Shown here in pieces: positions 16,017-22,625 of a stretch of 33,606 bases of DNA. The stretch's first letter is position 1, and each line of letters begins with the position of its first letter. This DNA comes from an uncultured Thioclava sp. Its GTDB lineage: Bacteria; Pseudomonadota; Alphaproteobacteria; Rhodobacterales; Rhodobacteraceae. The notes beneath the pieces are model-generated. The model had not been told where the DNA came from. It ran no database searches and saw nothing but the letters and a program-made list of their open reading frames with translations. The position numbers were made by a program, and so were the translations under genes. The stretch is from the NCBI RefSeq assembly GCF_913064665.1, contig NZ_CAJYBT010000037.1:1-33606 (forward strand), written 5' to 3'.

Positions 16017-16442
16017 TTAGCCAAATTTTTCGCCGGACAAGCATAAGGCAACGGTTTCGGGCGGCAACATGCCGAGCTGTTCGAAAATCGAAATGGCGTC
16101 AAAGCTGTTATAGGCCTCGGCCACCTTGTCACCTTCAAAGCGCATCGCAAGCTGGCCGGTGGCGGCAACGGGCGTGCCCAAAGCCGTCGCAACCCCTTCG
16201 ACCTTGAGCAGGGTCCAGACCCAATCCCCGGCCTCAAAGCTGCGCAGGATCGAGATTTTCATATCGCGCAGATGGGTGCGAAAGGCGGGCACAAATTCAA
16301 GAAACTCATCGGGGCCAAGATTGAGCCCATCCATGATTCCCATCGCTTCCGCCCGCTCGACGAATAACGGCTTGATCAGATCAAGGCGTCCTTCGCCCCA
16401 AACTGCGTTCAACCACAGATGTATGTCATCCAAGCGTGTCAT
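16017..16442 (-). CDS. NTF2/SnoaL-like small protein
   Basis: 141 residues with the cone-shaped alpha+beta barrel pattern of the SnoaL/NTF2-like family: an N-terminal helix (DDIHLWLNAVWGEGRL), a segment where the family often has catalytic Asp/His (PDEFLEFVPAFRTHL), and antiparallel strands (DWVWTLLKVEGVATA, GQLAMRFEGDKVAEAYNSFD). Relatives act as polyketide cyclases, ester cyclases or unknown binding proteins. It lies between sspB and the tmRNA gene on the same strand, in its own ~130-bp-spaced slot. It is about 2.7 kb from the PKS and on the other strand, so a role as that enzyme's cyclase is only a possibility. Confidence 0.8.
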   Translation of the reverse strand: MTRLDDIHLWLNAVWGEGRLDLIKPLFVERAEAMGIMDGLNLGPDEFLEFVPAFRTHLRDMKISILRSFEAGDWVWTLLKVEGVATALGTPVAATGQLAMRFEGDKVAEAYNSFDAISIFEQLGMLPPETVALCLSGEKFG

Positions 16443-16534
16443 TGGCCGTTCCCCAAAAGGTCATGTTCTCCGTCAAGATGTGCAGAAAACCTTTTCAAGA
16501 GGGTTAACGCTATCTGGGCCGGGCGCTGGATGGG

Positions 16535-16579
16535 AAAAAAGGGGGGGGAAGGTGCAGGATTCTGTTGCAAGGCTCCTGC
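16535..16579 (-). terminator. 3' hairpin and T-run ending the tmRNA transcript
   Basis: On the minus strand, GCAGGA (16574-16579) pairs perfectly with TCCTGC (16554-16559) across a 14-nt loop. It is followed by a C-rich stretch and six T (16535-16540). It sits at the 3' end of the coding RNA piece and may be both part of the mature molecule and the terminator. Confidence 0.5.
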
Positions 16580-16868
16580 GGGCCCCGCCTTACGCTGCTA
16601 GGCGCAAGGAGTTAGGTTTCGATCTCTCGAACTGCTTACGCAGCAAGAGCGACCGGAGCACGGTTGTCATTGGCAACTGTACAAATCGCACCGATAACGG
16701 TGGTAGCTCACCGAGACAAAGCATAACCCCTTTAGACGTTCGTCGATCCTATTTCGGCCCCATTCTCCCCCAATGAGGGTGGTTTGGTGGAGCCGCCGGG
16801 TACCGCCCCCGGGTCCGATCCGCTTATTACGAGCGCGTTTATGTCCATAGCCCCCCCGAAAGGGAACA
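16551..16868 (-). ncRNA. ssrA: transfer-messenger RNA, circularly permuted two-piece alphaproteobacterial form
   Basis: The acceptor piece comes first. It starts near 16868 and ends with CGGCTCC, discriminator A and CCA at 16785. After a 23-nt intervening loop, the coding piece starts at 16761 with GGGGCCGAAATAGGATCGAC. GGGGCCG pairs with CGGCTCC and places a G-U wobble at acceptor position 3-70, the alanine identity signal. The tag frame runs from the resume codon GCC (16672-16674) to TAA (16636-16638) and encodes ANDNRAPVALAA. This RNA is charged with alanine, rescues stalled ribosomes and tags the nascent protein for proteolysis. The exact 5' and 3' ends are estimated; the internal landmarks are exact. 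Processing would remove the loop 16762-16784. Confidence 0.96.
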
Positions 16869-16873
16869 CGTCA

Positions 16874-16902
16874 CATATAGGCCGGGCAGGGCGCGTGATC
16901 AA
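16874..16902 (-). promoter_or_regulatory. sigma70-type promoter of the tmRNA gene
   Basis: On the minus strand, TTGATC (16897-16902) and TATATG (16874-16879) are separated by exactly 17 bp. The predicted start, at about 16867, agrees with the beginning of the acceptor piece. It begins 20 bp beyond the stop codon of the upstream membrane-protein gene. Confidence 0.75.
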
Positions 16903-16922
16903 GGGGCGCGCGCGTGACAAAC

Positions 16923-18104
16923 TTAGCTGCCCTCGGCTGGAATTCCCAACACCGTCATTGCCAGGCCAAGCAGTGCAAGCGCCCAGAAGGCTTTGCTTTT
17001 CAATCCCTTGCTTTGCAGCGCTGCCAGCACCGCCTGTAAGGTGTAATAGCCCGCAAAGGCGCGAGAAGCGTAAGAGATGATGGCAAAGATATCCGCGCTC
17101 CAAGTCAGCGCGATCCCGGCACCGATCAGCACGGGATAGGCGTGTTTTGGGTCCAGCCGACCGCGCGTGAATTCGGCCAGCAACCCGCCCGCGCCCCCGG
17201 TATCGGCGACAGCGGCGGAAAACTGTGCCGCCAAGGCCGCCGCCACCAACATTGCAGGCAAGATCGGGGCGACCACGCGCATCATCTCGATGATCGAGGT
17301 TTCGGTCAGAGTATTGGCGTCAGGGACGAACAGATAGGCAAGTAAAACGATATAAACCATGTAGATCGCGGTCGAGAGCATCTGTGCCCAACGCATCGCG
17401 TCAATGCGCGTCGGGGCATCATAGCTTTTGCCTAAATAGCGCGCTGTTTCAAATCCTTGCACCGTGACGATCAGGCCAAAGATCAAACGCAGCGAATCCC
17501 ACGGCCCCAACTGACCGGGATCAAAAATCAGATCGCCCTGCGCTGCCGTCTTGCCAAAATACACAGCCAAACCCAGCAACAGCCCTCCGATGATCGCCAG
17601 CTTCAGCGCAACCGTGGCGTATTCCATCCGCTCAAGCGCGTGAAATCCGCCGCCAAAGCCCGCCACCGCGACCACGCCCAATGCGACTGTCGTTACGACA
17701 TTTGCCGTGAAATGGCTGTGCCACGGCGTCAGCGACACGGCAAAAGCGCCAAACAGGTTGAGATAATAGGCGACCGAAATCACATAGGCGAAGGACAGCG
17801 CAAACTGGGCGATCTGCTCGATGCGCGAGATCAAGGCCGTATCAGGGCGCTCCTCGGCGGCGATATTGTTGCGCACCGCCGCGCCAAACAGCCAGCCCAC
17901 AAGGCACAGCACAGCCATCGCCAAGGGGGCCCATGCCCCAAAGCGCACCTCAAGGATCGGACCCAGAACCAAGAACCCCGACCCGATGATCGAGGCCAAC
18001 GGTGTCACCATCGCCCGCCAACGTGGCCGCGCGCGCAAAGCGGGCACGAACATTCCGCCCAGAATAACCAAAGCGAGTAGCAGGATCGAAATATTGAGAC
18101 TCAT
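16923..18104 (-). CDS. APC-superfamily-like multi-spanning membrane protein
   Basis: 393 residues with about 10-11 hydrophobic helices. Features seen: an N-terminal helix (ISILLLALVILGGMFVPAL), LASIIGSGFLVLGPIL (a GSG-containing broken-helix pattern as in amino-acid permeases), TVQGFETARYLGKSYD (like the F-E region of APC transporters), and AAVADTGGAGGLL. The overall look is that of an amino-acid/polyamine permease, but I do not recognise a named subfamily and cannot give a substrate. The ATG at 18104 has AGAGG just upstream; the longer frame is not coding. It is divergent from the photolyase with a 195-bp gap and is followed directly by the tmRNA promoter. Confidence 0.75.
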   Translation of the reverse strand: MSLNISILLLALVILGGMFVPALRARPRWRAMVTPLASIIGSGFLVLGPILEVRFGAWAPLAMAVLCLVGWLFGAAVRNNIAAEERPDTALISRIEQIAQFALSFAYVISVAYYLNLFGAFAVSLTPWHSHFTANVVTTVALGVVAVAGFGGGFHALERMEYATVALKLAIIGGLLLGLAVYFGKTAAQGDLIFDPGQLGPWDSLRLIFGLIVTVQGFETARYLGKSYDAPTRIDAMRWAQMLSTAIYMVYIVLLAYLFVPDANTLTETSIIEMMRVVAPILPAMLVAAALAAQFSAAVADTGGAGGLLAEFTRGRLDPKHAYPVLIGAGIALTWSADIFAIISYASRAFAGYYTLQAVLAALQSKGLKSKAFWALALLGLAMTVLGIPAEGS

Positions 18105-18299
18105 AGGACCTCTGGCCTTGCGGCGACGATGGGGCGACAGGCACGCCGCAGATAAACGAAAGGATGCACCGCGCGTTTGGTTCCCGATATAACGGTCGAG
18201 CGCAAGCTGTGCCGCGCGTGTCGCGGCCAAAAGTGGCGCAAAATGAACCTTTTGCGCTGCTCTGCGTATCAAATGAGCGCCTATAAATGTGAGGGATTG

Positions 18300-19718
18300 A
18301 TGAGCGCGGATGTGACACTGCTTTGGTTGCGGCGGGATTTCCGCTTTTACGATCATCCCGCGATGGTTGCGGCTTGCGCGAACGGGGCGGAGGTGATTCC
18401 GGTCTTCATTTACGATGATCAAATCGACACGCTGGGGGCGGCGCCAAAATGGCGGCTTGGTGAGGCCGTGGGCCATTTTGCCAAAGCGCTCGCGGAGAAA
18501 GGGTCGCGCTTGATCTTGCGCAAGGGCGACCCGCTTGGGGTGCTGCGCGATCTGGTGCGCGAGAGTGGCGCGCGCGCGGTCCATTGGTCGCGCGCCTATG
18601 ATCCGGCCTCGATCACGCGTGATGCGGGCGTGAAAGCGGGGCTGAAAAGCGACGGGATTGACGCGATTAGCCACCCGGGACATCTGCTGTTTGAACCGTG
18701 GAGCGTGCAAACTGGCAAGGGCGACCCCTATAAGGTGTATTCACCCTATTGGCGCGCGGTGAAGGGGCGCGATATTGGCGATCCGCTTAGAGTCGTGTCT
18801 GAGCTTCGCGCTCCAAGCCATTGGCCCAATAGCGAAAACCTGTCTGATTGGCGTCTGGGAACTGCGATGAATCGCGGTGCGCAGGTCGTCGCCAAATACG
18901 CCCATATCGGCGAGGCACGCGCGCAGGGGCGGCTTGCTTCCTTCCTGCGCGATCACGTCGGGCATTACAAAGAGCAACGCGATTTTCCCGCCTCTGGCGC
19001 GACCTCGGGCCTGTCGGAAAACCTCACCTATGGTGAAATTTCCCCGCGCGCGATCTGGCATGCGGGCTGGCGTCATCTGCAAGAAGGCGCGGCTGGGGCC
19101 GAGCATTTCCTCAAGGAGTTGGTTTGGCGCGAATTTGCGTGGCATCTGCTCTATCATTTCCCCGATCTTGCCGAGGCGAACTGGCGCAAGGAGTGGAACG
19201 GGTTTCCGTGGCGATCCGATAACGCGGATGCCGAATCTTGGCGGCGGGGCATGACCGGCGAGCCGTTTGTCGATGCCGCGATGCGCGAGATGTATGTTAC
19301 GGGAACAATGCACAATCGTGCGCGCATGATCGTAGCGTCGTATCTGAGCAAACACCTGATGACGGATTGGCGCGTCGGGCGGCGCTGGTTCGAAGAGTGT
19401 CTGATCGACTGGGACCCGGCCAGCAATGCGATGGGCTGGCAATGGGTGGCCGGATCCGGCCCCGATGCCGCACCGTATTTTCGTGTATTCAATCCAGAGA
19501 CGCAGCTAGGAAAGTTTGATAAATCAAATTCCTATCGCGCAAAGTTCATCTTTGAGGGGCAATCCAGCCCACCACAATCCGCGCGCGATTTCTTTGCTGC
19601 TATCCCGCGCAGTTGGGGGCTCGCGCCCGAGCAACCCTATCCTGCGCCGATGATTGATCTCAAGGCCGGGCGCGAGCGCGCGCTGACCGCCTATCACAAA
19701 CATCGCGACACCGACTAA
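18300..19718 (+). CDS. phrB: deoxyribodipyrimidine photo-lyase (class I CPD photolyase)
   Basis: 472 residues. A blue-light- and FAD-dependent enzyme that splits UV-induced pyrimidine dimers. The N-terminal antenna-binding Rossmann domain starts LLWLRRDFRFYDHPA (family LRxxDNxA pattern). The FAD-binding half includes SGLSENLTYGEISPR, ELVWREFAWHLLYHFP, the WNGFPW region, and the signature TGTMHNRARMIVASYLSKHL followed by DWDPASNAMGWQWVAGSGPDAAPYFRVFNP. The ATG at 18300 has GAGGG 4 nt upstream. The 195-bp divergent promoter region contains TGAACC (18244-18249) and TATCAA (18267-18272), 17 bp apart, faintly like R. sphaeroides RpoE sites. A weak stem, GGCGCTT/AAGCGCC (19720-19726 with 19743-19749), follows the gene. 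Confidence 0.96.
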   Translation: MSADVTLLWLRRDFRFYDHPAMVAACANGAEVIPVFIYDDQIDTLGAAPKWRLGEAVGHFAKALAEKGSRLILRKGDPLGVLRDLVRESGARAVHWSRAYDPASITRDAGVKAGLKSDGIDAISHPGHLLFEPWSVQTGKGDPYKVYSPYWRAVKGRDIGDPLRVVSELRAPSHWPNSENLSDWRLGTAMNRGAQVVAKYAHIGEARAQGRLASFLRDHVGHYKEQRDFPASGATSGLSENLTYGEISPRAIWHAGWRHLQEGAAGAEHFLKELVWREFAWHLLYHFPDLAEANWRKEWNGFPWRSDNADAESWRRGMTGEPFVDAAMREMYVTGTMHNRARMIVASYLSKHLMTDWRVGRRWFEECLIDWDPASNAMGWQWVAGSGPDAAPYFRVFNPETQLGKFDKSNSYRAKFIFEGQSSPPQSARDFFAAIPRSWGLAPEQPYPAPMIDLKAGRERALTAYHKHRDTD

Positions 19719-19851
19719 AGGCGCTTTGCGATGAATACCGCCAAGCGCCGTATTCCGTTACTTAAGCTTTCGCAATTTTGCCGCAATTCTTTGCTAGATA
19801 TTGAAGTTCTTGGAGAACCTGGATCAGTTTGTGTCGGGTAAGGAGTTGATT

Positions 19852-20334
19852 ATGCAACGCTTGATCGTTCGAAATTCACAGATGCAGATCCCGACGATGG
19901 CAAAGCTTTTTGCCGCGCTTTCGCTTGCTGGGACAGGTTTTTTTACCACAAATGAGATTATTCCCTACTTGCCTCCGGGCGTTGAAGGGGCGGGGGTTTT
20001 GCCCCTTGTCGCAGCCTCTTTCGGGCTTTTGATGGGTTGGCGTGTTGTCGGTCTGCATCCGGGACGGCCTTGGATGGTCGCGCTTGGCGATGGGCTGCGC
20101 GGTGCACTTTACATGATGTTGTGGAGCTACGCCTTCCTTGGCGCGGCACAGATGCTGAAGCTGGCGATGCGGATGCGATATGATGACGTGGTCGAGGCGA
20201 TGGTCGATATTATTGGTCAGGGCGCTGCGATCGCGCAAGCCACGTCCGGGCTTAATGTACTGATGGTTTTGGTGGTGGGTGCGGCTTTCGCGGGGCTTGC
20301 TTCGGAATGGGCCTTTCGCAAGTACGGCCGCTGA
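19852..20334 (+). CDS. trgA: TrgA family membrane protein (tellurite-resistance locus)
   Basis: 160 residues with about four hydrophobic segments: MAKLFAALSLAGTGFF, GVLPLVAASFGLLMGWRVVG, LYMMLWSYAFLGAAQML, and LNVLMVLVVGAAFAGLASEW. The loop PTMAKLF...FTTNEIIPYLPPG and GLHPGRPW match the Rhodobacter TrgA protein. In R. sphaeroides trgAB contributes to high-level tellurite resistance; the mechanism is not established. The ATG at 19852 has AAGGAG 6 nt upstream; the TTG at 19801 is rejected. It begins a tight gene string, with trgB 30 bp downstream. The order trgA-trgB-cysK supports the assignment. Confidence 0.88.
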   Translation: MQRLIVRNSQMQIPTMAKLFAALSLAGTGFFTTNEIIPYLPPGVEGAGVLPLVAASFGLLMGWRVVGLHPGRPWMVALGDGLRGALYMMLWSYAFLGAAQMLKLAMRMRYDDVVEAMVDIIGQGAAIAQATSGLNVLMVLVVGAAFAGLASEWAFRKYGR

Positions 20335-20364
20335 GGACTTGACATCACAGCCCGAGGGCGCAGG

Positions 20365-21525
20365 TTGCCTTGCGAAACCTCTTTTTTGGGCAGTCCCTTG
20401 AGCATACACCATTTTTTCTATGGAACGCTGTGTCATCCGCCGCTTTTGCATGCGGTCATCGGGCGTGTGCCAGACATGCAGCCTGCGTCGTTGTGCGGCT
20501 ATCGCGTGCGCGAAGCTTGCCGTGACGACGTGCCTTTGGGTTTTCCCGTTCTTGAGGCCCAGTCAGGTGCCACTGCACAAGGTTTTGTCTGCATGTTAAG
20601 CCCGCGTGAGGCAGAGCGGATCGCTTGGTATGAGGCGGGCTACCACGCGCAAGATCTCGATGTCGTGCAAGAGGGCGCGTCACTGCGGGCGCGCGTTTGG
20701 CTGCCGGGCGCGGGCCATTGGCAGTTGGGGGAGGAGTGGTCCTTGGCGGAGTGGCGCCCACATTGGGGTGCGCTCAAGACCGAGGCCGCCGCGCAATTCA
20801 TCCGTGAAGCCGAACAGATTGGGCCAGAGGCGGCCAATGCGCGCTATCACTCGATCCTTGTGCGGGCTTGGTCCAAACTTGCGGCGCAGGCCCAACCGAT
20901 GCCTCAGGACTTGCGCCGTTCTGCGCAAGATAATGACATTGATGTCGACTCTCAAAGCATTGGATATCAAGGTTTTTTTCTTGTTGAAGATTACAAGTTG
21001 CGCCATCGTCTTTTTGCTGGTGGGTTCTCGGATACGTTGAACCGTGCCGCTTTTGTTTCCGGCGATGCGGCGGTTGTTTTGCCCTATGATGCGCGCCGCG
21101 ACCGGGTCTTGCTGATCGAGCAATTTCGCACCGGGCCCTTTGCGCGCGGTGAGCCCAACCCTTGGATGATCGAAGCCATTGCCGGGCGGATCGACCCCGG
21201 CGAAAGCCCCAAGCAAACGGCCCATCGCGAGGCGATGGAAGAGGCCGGGATCACGCTGGACTCGCTGATCGAAGCGCCACGCTTTTACCCGACGCCGGGG
21301 GCAAAAACGGAATTTATTCATTGCTTTATTGGCCTCACTGATCTGCCTGATGATGCCGGGCGTCCCGGCGGTGTCGAGGATGAGGGCGAAGATATCCGCC
21401 CCCATCTGGTGTCGTTCGATCAGTTGATGGAGATGGTGCAAAGCGGCGAGGCGGGCAATGCGCCGCTGGTTGTGCTGGCGCTTTGGCTTGAGCGGATGCG
21501 CGATGGTTTACGCGCCAAGGCTTGA
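20365..21525 (+). CDS. trgB: TrgB: gamma-glutamylcyclotransferase-like plus NUDIX domain
   Basis: 386 residues from TTG at 20365, which has GAGGG 6 nt upstream. A second TTG at 20398 (SIHHFFYGTL) would give 375 residues and fits the family start better; the choice is open and no ATG is available. The N-terminal ~140 residues have the FFYGTLCHPPLL glycine loop of gamma-glutamylcyclotransferase/AIG2-like proteins. The C-terminal part is an ADP-ribose-pyrophosphatase-type NUDIX hydrolase with a complete NUDIX box (G274 to I296: GRIDPGE, then REAMEEAGI). This is the TrgB fusion known from Rhodobacter tellurite resistance. ADP-ribose hydrolysis is inferred from the fold. Confidence 0.9.
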   Translation: MPCETSFLGSPLSIHHFFYGTLCHPPLLHAVIGRVPDMQPASLCGYRVREACRDDVPLGFPVLEAQSGATAQGFVCMLSPREAERIAWYEAGYHAQDLDVVQEGASLRARVWLPGAGHWQLGEEWSLAEWRPHWGALKTEAAAQFIREAEQIGPEAANARYHSILVRAWSKLAAQAQPMPQDLRRSAQDNDIDVDSQSIGYQGFFLVEDYKLRHRLFAGGFSDTLNRAAFVSGDAAVVLPYDARRDRVLLIEQFRTGPFARGEPNPWMIEAIAGRIDPGESPKQTAHREAMEEAGITLDSLIEAPRFYPTPGAKTEFIHCFIGLTDLPDDAGRPGGVEDEGEDIRPHLVSFDQLMEMVQSGEAGNAPLVVLALWLERMRDGLRAKA

Positions 21526-21593
21526 GGTGGCGCGCGCGGCAGCCTAAGTCTGGTGCGTTGCCCGAGGACGGGCGCGCGACACTGGAGGGTTTC

Positions 21594-22625
21594 ATGCGAA
21601 TTTGCGGCGATCTGGCAGCAGCGGTGGGCCACACCCCGCTTATCAAGTTGAGAAAAGCGTCCGAGATGACGGGCTGCACGATTCTGGGCAAGGCAGAGTT
21701 TCTCAACCCCGGCCAATCGGTAAAAGATCGCGCCGCGCTGTTCATGATCCGCGATGCGATCCAACGTGGCGCGCTGCAACCGGGCGGCACGATTGTCGAG
21801 GGCACGGCGGGCAATACCGGCATTGGTCTGGCGCTGGTGGGGGCCTCGATGGGGTTTCGCACGGTGATCGTGATCCCCGAAACGCAAAGTCAGGAAAAGA
21901 AAGACATGCTGCGTCTCGCGGGGGCGCAACTGGTCGAAGTGCCAGCGGCACCCTACAAGAACCCCAATAATTTTGTGCGTTACTCGGAACGGCTGGCGGC
22001 GGAGCTTGCGCAAACCGACCCCAATGGTGCGGTCTGGGCCAATCAGTTTGACAACGTGGCCAATCGTCAGGCCCATATCGAAACCACCGGCCCCGAGATT
22101 TGGGAGCAGACTGGCGGGCATGTGCATGGCTTTGTTTGCTCTGTGGGCTCGGGGGGCACGTTGGCGGGCATTGGCATGGCGCTTCAGCCCAAGGGTGTGA
22201 AGGTCGCGCTGGCCGATCCCGATGGCGCAGCGCTGCACAGTTTTTACACCACGGGCGTGTTGAAATCCGAAGGCTCTTCGATTGCTGAGGGGATCGGGCA
22301 GGGCCGCATCACCGCCAATCTTGAGGGGTTCACCCCGGATATGAGCTATAACATCCCCGATTCCGAGGCGCTGCCGATTGTCTTCGATTTGCTGAGCGAA
22401 GAGGGGCTGTGCCTTGGCGGCTCGTCGGGCATCAACGTGGCCGGTGCAATCCGCATGGCGCGTGAGATGGGGCCGGGCCACACGATTGTGACCATCCTGT
22501 GCGATTACGGCACGCGCTATCAATCCAAGCTGTTCAACCCCGTATTCCTGCGTGAAAAGGGTCTTCCGGTGCCTGCATGGCTCGATGGCCCCGGCCGCAA
22601 AATCCCCGAGGTTTACGCGCAATGA
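21594..22625 (+). CDS. cysK: cysteine synthase A (O-acetylserine sulfhydrylase)
   Basis: 343 residues; a PLP enzyme making cysteine from O-acetylserine and sulfide. The PLP lysine is K44 in NPGQSVKDRAA. The substrate loop GTAGNTGIGLAL (TSGNTG in many relatives, here TAGNTG) and the phosphate-binding GSGGTLAG are present, as is the C-terminal GGSSGINVAGA. The ATG at 21594 has GGAGGG 4 nt upstream. The stop overlaps the mscS start by ATGA. cysK lies beside trgAB in R. sphaeroides too, where it is linked to tellurite resistance, perhaps through thiol supply. The TSGNTG to TAGNTG change occurs in a subgroup and need not abolish activity. Confidence 0.96.
   Translation: MRICGDLAAAVGHTPLIKLRKASEMTGCTILGKAEFLNPGQSVKDRAALFMIRDAIQRGALQPGGTIVEGTAGNTGIGLALVGASMGFRTVIVIPETQSQEKKDMLRLAGAQLVEVPAAPYKNPNNFVRYSERLAAELAQTDPNGAVWANQFDNVANRQAHIETTGPEIWEQTGGHVHGFVCSVGSGGTLAGIGMALQPKGVKVALADPDGAALHSFYTTGVLKSEGSSIAEGIGQGRITANLEGFTPDMSYNIPDSEALPIVFDLLSEEGLCLGGSSGINVAGAIRMAREMGPGHTIVTILCDYGTRYQSKLFNPVFLREKGLPVPAWLDGPGRKIPEVYAQ

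Noticed and set aside
16126-16776. Plus-strand open frame (216 codons) over the NTF2-like gene and tmRNA
   Set aside because: Covers the antisense of a structured RNA with fixed landmarks; not coding.
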